Assembly (NCBI GenBank): GCA_034003955.1
Contig: JAVEXO010000004.1
Span: 1 to 64,000 of the forward strand
Direction: 5' to 3'
DNA length: 64,000 nt
DNA from: SZUA-370 sp034003955
Lineage (GTDB): Bacteria > Spirochaetota > Spirochaetia > Treponematales > UBA12059
Of the stretch, positions 36,063-45,396 are shown one piece after another. The translations under genes and the position numbers were made by a program. The first letter of the stretch is position 1, and every line of letters begins with the position of its first letter. The notes beneath the pieces were generated by a model, which worked only from the letters and a program-made list of their open reading frames with translations, was not told the origin of the DNA and did no database searches.

Positions 36063-37115
36063 CTAGTCTTCAGACGCGGAGTCGGCGCTCAGGGTGTCGC
36101 CTAGCTGGCCACAGGCGCCCGAGACTCCTCTGCCACGTCGAGCGCGCCTTACGGTATTGATGCCTCGTCGTTCAAGCTCTGCCTCGAAGGCGGCGACCTC
36201 TCCAGGGGCAGGCTCCCGGTATGGCAATCCAGGGACTGGATTCCATGGTATGAGGTTGACTTGCACCTTAAGAGAACCTATCCAGCTGGCCATGGCCTCT
36301 GCGCTGGCTCTATCGGAGTTCTCTCCACCCATTATGGCGGCTTCCAGGGTTATCCTGTCTCCAGTCTTCTCCTGATAGTACGCAAGCGCCGATTTAAGTT
36401 GTGCCAGATTCCAGGTCTTGTTGACAGGCATGAGGGCGCTTCGCAGCTCGTCCCTGGCCGCAGTCAGAGACAGCGCTAGTCTCACATGAGGCCCCTTGTC
36501 TGCCAGATCCCGTATGCCTGGAACGACTCCACATGTTGAAATGGTTATCTTTCGCCTTGATATTGCCATGCCGTCAGGGTGAGTAAAGATGACTATTGAT
36601 TTCCTGAGCGCATCTATGTTGTCGAGAGGTTCCCCCATGCCCATGAATACAATATTGGAAGGGCGTCCGCGTATGGCACTCAGATGCAGGAACTGTTCAA
36701 CTATCTCATCGGCACCCAGATTTCTAAGGAATCCAAGCGTACCGGTCTTGCAGAATGCGCATCCCATGGGACAGCCGACCTGGGTAGAAAGGCAGGCGGT
36801 CATCCTGTCTTCTACGTCCACGAGCAGTACGGACTCTATGGCGGCTCCGTCCTCAAGACGTATCTTCAGCTTGACCGAGCCGTCATCGCCCTCTATCGAT
36901 TCGGCGACACTGCTGGTGTATAGGCGCTGTGTCGACAGGCGTTCCCTGTCATCTGCCGACAGATTGCTCATGTCAGCGTAGGAAGCGACTCCGTGGGAGA
37001 TCCAGGAAAACACCTGTTTACCTCGAAAAGAAGGACTCAGGGCCAGGCGCAGAGCCAGTTCCTCAGGCAGAAGGCCTGCAGGCCCTATGTCTCGAATGGA
37101 ACGCTTAGGGCTCAC
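36063..37115 (-). CDS. rlmN: 23S rRNA (adenine-C2) methyltransferase RlmN
   Basis: 350 aa from GTG. Radical SAM enzyme methylating A2503 of 23S rRNA and A37 of some tRNAs. The cluster motif is Cys115-x3-Cys119-x2-Cys122 in STQVGCPMGCAFCKTG; the second catalytic cysteine is Cys335 near the C-terminus in GACGQL. Typical GMGEPL motif present. The start overlaps the stop of the TPR gene upstream (GTGA), so it is coupled to the two TPR genes. Confidence 0.94.
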   Translation of the reverse strand: MSPKRSIRDIGPAGLLPEELALRLALSPSFRGKQVFSWISHGVASYADMSNLSADDRERLSTQRLYTSSVAESIEGDDGSVKLKIRLEDGAAIESVLLVDVEDRMTACLSTQVGCPMGCAFCKTGTLGFLRNLGADEIVEQFLHLSAIRGRPSNIVFMGMGEPLDNIDALRKSIVIFTHPDGMAISRRKITISTCGVVPGIRDLADKGPHVRLALSLTAARDELRSALMPVNKTWNLAQLKSALAYYQEKTGDRITLEAAIMGGENSDRASAEAMASWIGSLKVQVNLIPWNPVPGLPYREPAPGEVAAFEAELERRGINTVRRARRGRGVSGACGQLGDTLSADSASED

Positions 37116-38254
37116 GTATTCTGTATCGAGGCCAAGAGTTCCTGGATATGTGGATTGCGTATGCCCAGGCGCATAAACTCCTGGAGGGTTTCCTCTGCCT
37201 TACGCTTTTCTCCCGTAGCCAGATAACATTCCGCTAATTCCAGGTGCAAGCGGTAGTTCTTGGCATCGTTCTGAACCAGGCGCTTGAGAGATTCTATGGC
37301 ATCCTGAACCTTGCCCTGGAGCCTGGATATGGTTGCCAAGCCAAGCACGGCGTACACATCAAATTCTATGTTTAAAGCACGCTCATAATAGTCTGTTGCT
37401 TCATCAAAACGATCCATGCTTCTGTAGGCATCGCCGGCTCGCGTCAGGATGACCTTGTTCTTTGAATCCTTGTTGAGAATGAGGTTCCAGTAATCGAGGG
37501 AACGCTGTGGTTCTCCGGTACCCCGGTAACAGTCGGCTAAACCAAAGAGGGCGTAGAAGTTGTCGGGTTCCTTATGGAGTGCCTTCTCGAAGTAGGGTAC
37601 TCCATGGTCGAATTGCTTTAGCTTACGATAGCAGTTCCCGATTGAGGTAAGAACCCTGATATCTACAGAGTCGCCTTGAGCGTCTACCATACGCTGCCAA
37701 TAATGGAGTGCGTCCTTGTATTCCTTGAAATCGTAGTGGAGATGGCCGAGACCGATGAGGGCATAGGGGTTGTCGAACTCCATTTCAAGGACCCTGAGGT
37801 AAATGGCCTTTGATTTCCTGAAATCTCTAACCTTGCGGTAGGCATCGGCTATTCGGGTCAGAACGGTGATGTTCTTGCTATCATGAAGCAGGTACTGTTC
37901 CCATATCTCTATAGCCTTCTGGTACTGGTTAAGGGCCTTGTAGCAGTCCGCCAGGCCAAACAGGGCATAGTTGTTACCAGGATGGTAGACAAGACATTTC
38001 TTGTAGTAATCTACCGCATCGCGATACGCAGAGCGTTTCCTGGCGGCATCTCCGAGACCTACGAGAGCGTAGTTATTCTCTGGGTCGTTTTCTAAAATAG
38101 TCTTGAAATTATTTTCAGCCTCGCCTAGGCGATTTTCTTTGAGATACTGATATCCCTTCTTTGAAAGATCGGCAATCTCAAGGAGATCATTGTCTTCCTG
38201 TGCAGGATTGCCATCTTCAAGAGGGTTGTTGTTGTTTTTTATATCGTCGCTCAT
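37112..38254 (-). CDS. Tetratricopeptide-repeat protein
   Basis: 380 aa, no signal peptide. About nine consecutive 34-residue TPRs run from residue 30 to the end (for example NYALFGLADCYKALNQYQKAIEIWEQYL and NFYALFGLADCYRGTGEPQRSLDYW), with canonical A/Y/G/A positions. GGAAGAATA precedes the ATG. It overlaps the short upstream gene (TAATG) and rlmN, making a three-gene unit. It probably mediates protein-protein contacts; the partner is unknown. Confidence 0.88.
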   Translation of the reverse strand: MSDDIKNNNNPLEDGNPAQEDNDLLEIADLSKKGYQYLKENRLGEAENNFKTILENDPENNYALVGLGDAARKRSAYRDAVDYYKKCLVYHPGNNYALFGLADCYKALNQYQKAIEIWEQYLLHDSKNITVLTRIADAYRKVRDFRKSKAIYLRVLEMEFDNPYALIGLGHLHYDFKEYKDALHYWQRMVDAQGDSVDIRVLTSIGNCYRKLKQFDHGVPYFEKALHKEPDNFYALFGLADCYRGTGEPQRSLDYWNLILNKDSKNKVILTRAGDAYRSMDRFDEATDYYERALNIEFDVYAVLGLATISRLQGKVQDAIESLKRLVQNDAKNYRLHLELAECYLATGEKRKAEETLQEFMRLGIRNPHIQELLASIQNT

Positions 38255-38589
38255 TATTCTTCCTTCTCGTTTAGCATTTCTCTCACGGCAAATGCGGCTT
38301 TCTCTATCAAGGCAGCGCTCCTGACAGTATCGTGAGATAGTTTAAACATCTTAAGCGCGTCTATTGGCCGTCCCGTGCCTAGATAGGATTCACCGACACG
38401 CATCAAGCCATCAGAATACCCCGTTGTCTGGAAAATACGTCGGGCAGATTCCACATCCCCGTTGTTAAACAAGACATTCCCTCGACGATTGAGCTGAACC
38501 TTTTGTTCAGAAGACAGTTCGCCATTAGGCTCGTCTACAGTCTTTATCAGTCCGCCATCAGGGAATTTTTCAAATAGCTTCTCGGTCAT
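38254..38589 (-). CDS. Small TPR-like helical protein
   Basis: 111 aa. Middle region (about 30-95) has two TPR-like hairpins (NRRGNVLFNNGDVESARRIFQTTG, LMRVGESYLGTGRPIDALKMFKLS). TGGAG lies five bases before the ATG. It ends by TAATG overlap with the long TPR gene, with which it is clearly coupled. Function unknown. Confidence 0.72.
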   Translation of the reverse strand: MTEKLFEKFPDGGLIKTVDEPNGELSSEQKVQLNRRGNVLFNNGDVESARRIFQTTGYSDGLMRVGESYLGTGRPIDALKMFKLSHDTVRSAALIEKAAFAVREMLNEKEE

Positions 38590-38676
38590 TATGACTCCAC
38601 AACTAGAATATAGACAACATCAATAAAATAATCAATTCAAGCTAAGTTACAGGAAGCCAATGTTTTTATTAAAGCT

Positions 38677-38687
38677 CGTGGTATACT
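38677..38687 (+). promoter_or_regulatory. Extended -10 promoter for the small ORF
   Basis: TGG-TATACT gives TGn then TATACT at 38682-38687. The start would be about 60 bases before the ATG at 38754. No -35 is obvious. Confidence 0.4.
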
Positions 38688-38753
38688 TAATAATAGACAC
38701 GACATCACGGTTGGCGGAGACGCTTGGCGACACCGCGGGGAGGAGAGAGCTCG

Positions 38754-38921
38754 ATGGTATTTGAAGAGCTCGGACTCGAGCCTTTCGATTCTACAACAGC
38801 GGACGATATATACCCGGCTCTCACGAGCTTGCGACGTGAGGAAAACGAGGTTCTAGATGGAACAACCCTCAACTCGCTTGATAAAAGGCTCTCCAGGATC
38901 GTCAGATTGCTTGATAGATAG
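38754..38921 (+). CDS. Small protein, 55 aa
   Basis: Starts MVFEELGLEPFDST after GGGGAGGAG nine bases upstream; a longer frame back to 38724 also exists. The chain is mostly helical and charged with a basic C-terminus (LDKRLSRIVRLLDR), no membrane segment. It lies alone between the TPR unit and convergent rsmD, with its own extended -10 promoter. Not recognised. Confidence 0.55.
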   Translation: MVFEELGLEPFDSTTADDIYPALTSLRREENEVLDGTTLNSLDKRLSRIVRLLDR

Positions 38922-38934
38922 GCCATATTGCCGT

Positions 38935-39486
38935 TTATTCGGCTAGCCGGCAGTAGAATCTGACTATTGACCTGCCGTAGGCGCGTTCGTCACAGACACG
39001 GAGTGTACCATGCTCGTTAGGCATGGCTTCCTCCTTGGGGTAGTGAATCAAGAGCCTCCCTCCCTGTTCCAGTAGGCCTTGCTCCGCGATGGATCGTATG
39101 ATTTCTTGTTTATGGGCGTATGGAAAAGGTGGATCGCAAAAAATCACAGAAAAGCTTCGTTCACAGCGTAGTATGAAACGCTCGACGGGTACGCAGTGAC
39201 AGTCTATGCGCACAGAGGCCATGGACACATTCTGTATGAGCAGGCCAAGTTTGGCACGGTCACGTTCTACGCAGGATACGTCGCTGGCTCCGCGGCTAGC
39301 CGCCTCTATGGCCATGATGCCCGAACCTGAAAAAAGATCAAGGAAAGAAAGACCACCGAGCGGGCCCAGGATTGAAAAGAGAGACTCCCGCATCCTGTCC
39401 ATGGCCGGTCGTATCTCCAGGTCTCCCTTTGGAACCTCTATCCTGCGACCCTTGAGGGTGCCACCGGTGACTCGCAACCCACCCAT
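38935..39486 (-). CDS. rsmD: 16S rRNA (guanine-N2)-methyltransferase RsmD
   Basis: 183 aa SAM-dependent methyltransferase for G966 of 16S rRNA. N-terminal RVTGGTLKGRRI, SAM-binding FLDLFSGSGIMAIEAASRG, and the catalytic DPPF in VIFCDPPFPYAH. The stop-start relationship with smpB is near-abutting (two bases apart), so the two are probably cotranscribed. Confidence 0.93.
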   Translation of the reverse strand: MGGLRVTGGTLKGRRIEVPKGDLEIRPAMDRMRESLFSILGPLGGLSFLDLFSGSGIMAIEAASRGASDVSCVERDRAKLGLLIQNVSMASVRIDCHCVPVERFILRCERSFSVIFCDPPFPYAHKQEIIRSIAEQGLLEQGGRLLIHYPKEEAMPNEHGTLRVCDERAYGRSIVRFYCRLAE

Positions 39487-39488
39487 AG

Positions 39489-39947
39489 TCAGTGCTGTCT
39501 ATCCCGGAACTCGCGCTGAATATCGCGCTGGACGTCGCGTTCCTTTATGGCTTCCCTCTTGTCGGAGAATTTCTTGCCCCTGCACAGTCCAAGCTCTACC
39601 TTGACTCGGCCCTTCCTGAAGTGAAAGTCGAGAGGAATAAGGGTGTACCCCTTGTCATTGACTCGACGTTCAAGGCGCTTTAGCTCCTGGGCGTGAGCCA
39701 GGAGTTTCTTGGGCCGGTCGGGGTCATGATTGAATATGGAACTGCAGGTGTACTCGGCTATGTGTACATTTTTTAGCCAGAGCTCGCCCTTGTCGAAGGC
39801 CGCATATCCATCGGGGAACGAGACCCTGCCTGAGCGCAGGGATTTTACCTCCGAACCCTGAAGCTCTACACCGCATTCAAGGCTCTCCTCTATCGTATAA
39901 TCGAAACGCGCCCTTCTGTTGAGCGCTATTATCTTTATACCGTCCAT
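39489..39947 (-). CDS. smpB: SsrA-binding protein SmpB
   Basis: 152 aa trans-translation factor that brings tmRNA to stalled ribosomes. Conserved NRRARFDYTIEESLECGVELQGSEVKSLR, HIAEY and the basic C-terminal tail (DKREAIKERDVQRDIQREF) that enters the mRNA channel. It lies one base after the PEGA/FGE gene and just before rsmD. The tmRNA gene itself is not in the window. Confidence 0.95.
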   Translation of the reverse strand: MDGIKIIALNRRARFDYTIEESLECGVELQGSEVKSLRSGRVSFPDGYAAFDKGELWLKNVHIAEYTCSSIFNHDPDRPKKLLAHAQELKRLERRVNDKGYTLIPLDFHFRKGRVKVELGLCRGKKFSDKREAIKERDVQRDIQREFRDRQH

Positions 39948-39948
39948 G

Positions 39949-41484
39949 TTACTCCGAATCCTCTACTAGAACAATCCTGAAGCCCAGGTGAGCCGAGCAC
40001 TCAGTCTCACGCATGGCGCCACGGGAAGTCAGGTTTACAAGATCCTGGCGGTTTGCCCAGCATCCCCCTCTGACGACGGCTTCTTCGGAGGGGTAGAGTT
40101 CTCTGCCAAAACTGCCCGCAGCCGGGTTGGTGGCATACGAGTCCAGGCACCATTCCCATACATTTCCTAGCATGCCCTTGAGGCCGGCGGCATCATAGGG
40201 TAGGCGGATGGGAGCCACAGGTCCTGTCCTGCCGTCGTTGGCCAGTATCGCGCCTTTTGAGGCCGATGCACCTGACGCCGCCGCGGCCAGGGCCCATTGG
40301 GCCTCGCTTGGCAAGGTGAATCGATAGCCTTTGGGAGCCTGTCTGCTTAGCCATGCACAGTAGGCCATGGCTGCAGGGCGGGATACATAGCGCAGTACAT
40401 CCTCGTCATCTGCCTCATTGAAACCCTTAAGATACAAGGAATCTGCCAGGCCGGAGGCGTTGAGGTTCTGTACAGCCTCCGCTCTCCATTCAGGGTGGGC
40501 GGCAACGAAGCGTCTGAATTGTCCGACGGTAGTTTCTGAGGATGCTATCAAGTATGATGCGAGCGGGACCCTGACTGGCAAGGAGGCTCCTGCCTTTATG
40601 ACAGAAAATCCTGGCTCTATACGCAGGAATTCTTCACCGGCTATGAACGAAGATGGACCTGTTGTGGGTTTCGTCTCCACCATGGATCGCGCCTGCTCAA
40701 GTATGGCCTTATATGCAGGCATTGCCTCAAGCGTCTTCCGTAGCGACTCCGGAGCCAGGCTCGCCAGCACCGCGATGGAACCAGGCTCTCTAGACAGCTC
40801 GGTTTCCAGTGTCTTTACAATCCTGCCAAGCGTGAGTGGCGTCAGGCTTGCCGATTTGCCGTATGCAATGGCCGTAGCCCGTATGCCGTCACGAAGCGAG
40901 GGGGCGTTGGCGCTGTATGACAAGGCGGCACCTGCCAGACCTTCGCTATCCATGGTCTCAGGATGTGTGCTGGCGGCTATTGCAGCCTCGGATAGAACCA
41001 TGGGTAGTTGATATGATTCACTCGGCGTGCCTGCAAGAGCCCAGGCCGCGTAGGCCTTCATGCCGTCAGCCAGAATAGACGCATCAGGCTTCTGCTCCAA
41101 GGCTGTTGTTAGGCTTGTTCGTGGCTTTACAAAGAGCGTGCCTATGAAACGGCCCTTGACGCTTATTGATCGCTCGTAGACCTGGAATCCTGGCCGTTCT
41201 ATCCTTATTGATTTATCGCCGTTAGCCACAAAGACATCACAGGGTGCGCTGCCTTTATAGACATCGTCTATGTACACGGCGGATCCAGGGGGGTCGATGA
41301 TGAAGGAGAACGTGACGCCTGGACGCCGCAAGCCAGGATACAGGAGGAGGAGCGCCGCTAGAATCAAAACGGCGGCTCCGTAGAGCCCTGCGAGGTAGAC
41401 TCGGGGTGTGATGCCGAGTATTGATTTCAGACGGACAGAGGCTTCGTCGATATCATGCTGGGTTATCATCTTATCGTCGTTCAT
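39949..41484 (-). CDS. Membrane protein with PEGA and FGE-sulfatase-like domains
   Basis: About 511 aa from the ATG at 41484; an upstream start at 41520 exists. One membrane helix (about 30-52) then a PEGA repeat (about 58-120: FIIDPPGSAVYIDDVYKGSAPC, with the PxG-x5-D-x3-G pattern). The C-terminal half (about 280-511) is a formylglycine-generating-enzyme-like fold: SETTVGQFRRF, FTLPSEAQWALAAAA, GMLGNVWEWCLDSY, VVRGGCW, GFRIVL. The paired copper cysteines of FGE are not in place, so catalysis is uncertain; this is typical of EgtB/PvdO or structural relatives. It probably decorates or binds envelope proteins. Confidence 0.84.
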   Translation of the reverse strand: MNDDKMITQHDIDEASVRLKSILGITPRVYLAGLYGAAVLILAALLLLYPGLRRPGVTFSFIIDPPGSAVYIDDVYKGSAPCDVFVANGDKSIRIERPGFQVYERSISVKGRFIGTLFVKPRTSLTTALEQKPDASILADGMKAYAAWALAGTPSESYQLPMVLSEAAIAASTHPETMDSEGLAGAALSYSANAPSLRDGIRATAIAYGKSASLTPLTLGRIVKTLETELSREPGSIAVLASLAPESLRKTLEAMPAYKAILEQARSMVETKPTTGPSSFIAGEEFLRIEPGFSVIKAGASLPVRVPLASYLIASSETTVGQFRRFVAAHPEWRAEAVQNLNASGLADSLYLKGFNEADDEDVLRYVSRPAAMAYCAWLSRQAPKGYRFTLPSEAQWALAAAASGASASKGAILANDGRTGPVAPIRLPYDAAGLKGMLGNVWEWCLDSYATNPAAGSFGRELYPSEEAVVRGGCWANRQDLVNLTSRGAMRETECSAHLGFRIVLVEDSE

Positions 41485-41549
41485 CGCGGGATTATATGAG
41501 CCGGTGGCGAGGCTTGTCAACGCGACTGAAAGATGGTAGCCTCATTGCG

Positions 41550-42515
41550 ATGGACGCACATACCGACTTTATAGCGTCGCTGGAGTCATTCACCGAGCGC
41601 GCCTTGACGCGCCGTAAGAAGCGCCGGCTCGCCCAGAAGATGAAACAACAAGCCAAACATTGGCTTAGGGATTGGGCCGAGGCCATACTCTGGGCCGTCT
41701 GCATGGTGCTTCTCATCAACCAATATCTCTTCCAGATGTATCGCATACCTTCAGGATCAATGTCAGGAACCCTCGAGATAGGCGACATGATATTCGTCAA
41801 CAAGTTAGTCTATGGGCCGGAATTGCTTCCGGGTGTGGCCAAGATGCCTGGTTTCAGGCATGCGGAACGAGGAGAGGTTATTGTCTTTGAGAACCCCTCC
41901 TACCTGTCAAAAGGGCCTGTCTTTACGATACTGCAACAATTTGTATACATGGCTACACTTACGCTGGTCGACATAGATCTAGACGAGATGGGTCAGCCAC
42001 GGGTTCACTACCTCATAAAACGAGCCATAGGCGTGGGGGGCGATACCGTCCGTGTGGCAGACGGAGAGGTGAGCTTTCGCTTCAAGGGAAGTTCTGATTG
42101 GATATCGGAGCGCGAATATCAAACGATTTCAGGTTTTTCCTATCCTCTGAGACGCATGGTCAAGCCAGAAGACTATGATGCCATCCATGAGGCCGGACGC
42201 ATGGCCGCACTCGTCGATATGGGAATAGAGAAATCGACAGCTGCCATGAAATATAATCCATACGACGATCAGGCCTTCAACGCCTCGAGGTTGCATGAAT
42301 TAGCCGCCGCATACCCTCATGATGCACGCATTGTGGCCGAGGACAGGAAGATTCGATCGGGTTGGTTCATACCTGAGGACAGGGTGTTCCCTATGGGCGA
42401 TAATCGCGATAATTCAAAGGATGCCCGCTGGTTTGGAGCCGTTGCACGCAAGAAGGTGCTTGGGCATGCCCTGTTTGTCTACTGGCCACTCAATAGACTT
42501 GGCAGCATAGAGTAA
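41550..42515 (+). CDS. lepB: Type I signal peptidase with large insertion
   Basis: About 321 aa from the ATG at 41550. Basic N-terminus, one membrane helix (about 43-61), then the catalytic Ser70 in YRIPSGSMSGTL and Lys157 in YLIKRAIGVGGDTV, followed by box E MGDNRDNSKDARWFG. A long insert separates the conserved boxes (about 165-290, including REYQTISGFSYPLRR), so it is bigger than E. coli-type minimum enzymes. It cleaves signal peptides of exported proteins. A second signal peptidase gene follows after five bases. The start is uncertain and may lie at 41496. Confidence 0.9.
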   Translation: MDAHTDFIASLESFTERALTRRKKRRLAQKMKQQAKHWLRDWAEAILWAVCMVLLINQYLFQMYRIPSGSMSGTLEIGDMIFVNKLVYGPELLPGVAKMPGFRHAERGEVIVFENPSYLSKGPVFTILQQFVYMATLTLVDIDLDEMGQPRVHYLIKRAIGVGGDTVRVADGEVSFRFKGSSDWISEREYQTISGFSYPLRRMVKPEDYDAIHEAGRMAALVDMGIEKSTAAMKYNPYDDQAFNASRLHELAAAYPHDARIVAEDRKIRSGWFIPEDRVFPMGDNRDNSKDARWFGAVARKKVLGHALFVYWPLNRLGSIE

Positions 42516-42520
42516 ATGTC

Positions 42521-43252
42521 ATGAAACGCGTGCAATCCTTCGAGGAATCCAGGCGTAGACGTTCACTCCTCTTTAAGCTACTCAAGTACGTTGCGATCCT
42601 GTTCCTGCTGTTTGAGTTGTTTACCGCCTTTGCCTACAAATCATTGATTGTCGGTTCTTCCTCTATGAAACCCACCATCAGTCCTGGAGACAGGGTGATA
42701 GTCGCAACATCGGCATACGGTGTGCTCAATCCATTTACAGGGAGGCGAGCCGTCTTCAAGGCACCACAGCGTGGAGACATGGTTCTTATGAACCTACCAT
42801 CATCGAAGGCTCGCTCATGGCATCATAGGTTCCTCGATTCGGTATTCAGGTTCGTGACCTTCCAGCGTCTAGGAGCTCCTGGCTATGGATCAGCCCATAA
42901 AGATGTTCCTGTCATAAAACGTGTTGTAGCAGGTCCGGGTGATACCGTCATGATGGAAGGATTCATAGTCTATGTTAAAGCCGTAGGCTCGGCTCATTTC
43001 CTCACAGAGTATGAACTGTCTGGCGGTGACTACGACATAGTAGGTGGCCAGCTCGTTGAGGGCTGGACAAAGGATATGCCGCTTGCCGGTTCAATGAATG
43101 CTCTGGATTTGGGGCCCGACGAATTTTTCGTTGTAGGTGACAATCGATACGCCAGTTCCGATTCCAGATTCTATGGTTCGGTGCTGTCGAGCGAGTTGAT
43201 AGGCAGAATAGTGCTTAGATATTGGCCTCTTGACCGTATGATGAAGCTGTAG
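42521..43252 (+). CDS. Second type I signal peptidase
   Basis: 243 aa. Membrane helix (about 20-40), catalytic Ser48 in VGSSSMKPTI and Lys133 in VIKRVVAGPGDTV, then VVGDNRYASSDSRFYG. It is smaller than its neighbour and has a distinct insert (about 85-128). Two type I signal peptidases in tandem suggest different substrate sets. It lies five bases after the first, in one unit ending at pdxY. Confidence 0.87.
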   Translation: MKRVQSFEESRRRRSLLFKLLKYVAILFLLFELFTAFAYKSLIVGSSSMKPTISPGDRVIVATSAYGVLNPFTGRRAVFKAPQRGDMVLMNLPSSKARSWHHRFLDSVFRFVTFQRLGAPGYGSAHKDVPVIKRVVAGPGDTVMMEGFIVYVKAVGSAHFLTEYELSGGDYDIVGGQLVEGWTKDMPLAGSMNALDLGPDEFFVVGDNRYASSDSRFYGSVLSSELIGRIVLRYWPLDRMMKL

Positions 43253-43263
43253 GCACGGCATAG

Positions 43264-44466
43264 ATGCTTCCTTCTCTCTATGTGCATGTTCCCTTCTGCT
43301 CCTCACGATGCACGTATTGCGATTTTTATAGCAAAGCCATGTCCCCTGCCTCCATACGGGTCGCCTCCGAGTCATGGCTTCTGGCTATCAGCCGCCATCT
43401 CGAACTATTTACGAGGCGTTTTGGCAGCGATGGTTTTAAAACCATATACATCGGTGGCGGCACCCCTTCCTGGCTGCCTCAAGACATCCTCAGAAACACC
43501 CTGCAGCTGATTGGAGGGTATGCCTCGGCATCGGGGCAGGAAGCCCTGGAATGGACGGTAGAGGCTAATCCAGAGGATATCGATGAAACCTTCCTGTCTA
43601 TACTCGCTGGCTCTGGCGTAGGACGCTTAAGCATCGGTGTGCAGAGTCTACAGGATGAGGCGAGGAGGCTAGCCGGGCGAAGGGGTAGTGCAAGCCTCAT
43701 CAAAGAGCGCCTGGAGTCTATAGCATCACTCTGGCATGGTAGATGGTCTTGCGATCTTATCTTTGGCTTGCCTGGGCAGAGCCCTGAAGGCCTGGCTAAT
43801 GATGTAGTATCCCTGACAGGATTAGGGATAGGTCACGTATCGCTGTATGAGCTGACACTAGAGCCAGCTAGCCCCTTGTCTGGATCGGTGCAAGACGGCA
43901 GTGTCCTTCTCCCCGATGAAGACGAGCGTGCGGATGCCTACGATGCGGCTTCAGAGGCTCTCATCAATGCTGGGTTTAATCGCTATGAGGTTTCTAATTG
44001 GGCATTACCCACAGAAGCATGCATGCATAACGAGGTATACTGGGAGATGGGAGACTGGTTGGCACTTGGTCCCTCTGGTGTAGGCAACATGAGACAGGGT
44101 GACACATCGTTCCTCAGGATGGAGAACGCCTCCAACGACGAAGAGTATAGGCATGACCCTACAGGCTCGTGTATAGAAAGCACCATAGCTGGCAAGGATG
44201 CAGCCTTCGAGTGCCTCCTTACTTCATTGCGAACAACGAAAGGATGCGATTTGTCCAGGTTCAAGGAACGATTCTTCATCGATCCAATTGCCGTTTTTGG
44301 GTCTCTGCATCAAGCATTTCCTGAGCTCATACACCTGGATGGCTCATCATGGAAGGCTACACAGCGAGGTCTCGATACCCTCAATATTCTCTTGGTGGCC
44401 GCCCTGAGGCATGCAGACCAGTATTATGCTTTTATCGATGATGAGCGAGGAGAGCCACTAACATGA
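43264..44466 (+). CDS. hemW: Radical SAM heme chaperone HemW-type protein
   Basis: 400 aa. The cluster motif is Cys12-x3-Cys16-x2-Cys19 in YVHVPFCSSRCTYCDF, followed by GGGTPSWLP and the typical IGVQSLQDE and YEVSNWALP segments. It is of the HemN/HemW class; the short N-terminus and absence of a coproporphyrinogen oxidase-specific fourth motif favour the heme chaperone HemW. Its 3' end overlaps pdxY as ATGA. Confidence 0.9.
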   Translation: MLPSLYVHVPFCSSRCTYCDFYSKAMSPASIRVASESWLLAISRHLELFTRRFGSDGFKTIYIGGGTPSWLPQDILRNTLQLIGGYASASGQEALEWTVEANPEDIDETFLSILAGSGVGRLSIGVQSLQDEARRLAGRRGSASLIKERLESIASLWHGRWSCDLIFGLPGQSPEGLANDVVSLTGLGIGHVSLYELTLEPASPLSGSVQDGSVLLPDEDERADAYDAASEALINAGFNRYEVSNWALPTEACMHNEVYWEMGDWLALGPSGVGNMRQGDTSFLRMENASNDEEYRHDPTGSCIESTIAGKDAAFECLLTSLRTTKGCDLSRFKERFFIDPIAVFGSLHQAFPELIHLDGSSWKATQRGLDTLNILLVAALRHADQYYAFIDDERGEPLT

Positions 44467-45311
44467 ATATAGCATCCATTCAGTCACACGTGGTGTATGG
44501 CCGGGTAGGCAACAGATCGGCCGTCTTTCCTCTGGAGAGGCTGGGCTTTGAAGTCTGGCCTATCAATACCGTGCAGTATTCCTGCCACAGTGGATACCCT
44601 GGATGGACTGGCACCGCCTTTGGAGCCGATCATCTTTCTCTCATAGTCAGAGGCCTGCAAAACCTGGGTGTGCTTTCGCGATGCGACGCCGTACTCTCGG
44701 GTTACATGGGGGATGTCGATACGGGAAACGCCATAGTCAAGGCTGTAGATACCATAAAGAAGGCAAATCCCAAGGCTCTCTATTGTTGTGATCCTGTCAT
44801 GGGCGACCTTCCTGAAGGCCTCTACGTCAAGAAGGACTTGCCGGCATTCATACGGTCAGAGGCCATGTCGCGTGCCGATATAGTTTGCCCCAATGTCTTT
44901 GAGGCCGAGCTGCTCTCTGGGCACAGTCTGTCTTCCCGTCAGGGCGTCTTGAAGGCAACAGACGCCATACATGGCCTGGGTCCACGCATAGTGCTCGTAA
45001 CGAGCTATAGGCCAGAGTCTAACGGAGACATCGGGTTCTTTGTCAGTGACGGGCATGTCAGGAAGACTGTCGTTGCGCCTACTTTGCCGTTCTTAAAGCC
45101 ACCTAAAGGATCAGGAGACCTGGCCAGTGCCTTGTTTCTAGGGTACTACCTCAAGGGTTCCGATGTTGTGCAGGCACTAGAGGAGACGATAGGAGCCCTC
45201 TATGCGGTGCTGGAGGAGAGCCTCAGAAATGCCGCTGATTCTATCGCCATCGTAGCAGCCCAGGATGCCATAGCCTCCCCAGAACGCAGGTTCAAGGCCG
45301 TCGACGCCTAG
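44463..45311 (+). CDS. pdxY: Pyridoxal kinase PdxY-type
   Basis: 282 aa ribokinase-like enzyme phosphorylating pyridoxal in vitamin B6 salvage. Signature SIQSHVVYGRVGNRSAVFPLERLG and NTVQYSCHSGYPGW, then CDPVMGD and the anion-hole KGSGDLASALFLGY. Start overlaps hemW. Followed by a strong hairpin without T-run. Confidence 0.92.
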   Translation: MNIASIQSHVVYGRVGNRSAVFPLERLGFEVWPINTVQYSCHSGYPGWTGTAFGADHLSLIVRGLQNLGVLSRCDAVLSGYMGDVDTGNAIVKAVDTIKKANPKALYCCDPVMGDLPEGLYVKKDLPAFIRSEAMSRADIVCPNVFEAELLSGHSLSSRQGVLKATDAIHGLGPRIVLVTSYRPESNGDIGFFVSDGHVRKTVVAPTLPFLKPPKGSGDLASALFLGYYLKGSDVVQALEETIGALYAVLEESLRNAADSIAIVAAQDAIASPERRFKAVDA

Positions 45312-45333
45312 GGTTCGTGTGCCCTGGATCATT

Positions 45334-45369
45334 GCAAGCCCGCAACCGGCAGAAGCCGGTTGCGGCTTG
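45334..45369. terminator. Convergent hairpin between pdxY and DUF2147 gene
   Basis: CAAGCC-CGCAACCGGC pairs with GCCGGTTGCG-GCTTG around AGAA, one bulged C. It is long and GC-rich, but neither strand ends in a T-run, so it may be a processed or Rho-assisted bidirectional terminator for the two convergent genes. Confidence 0.4.
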
Positions 45370-45396
45370 TGTATAGCGTGCGCCGCTAGGGCTATG

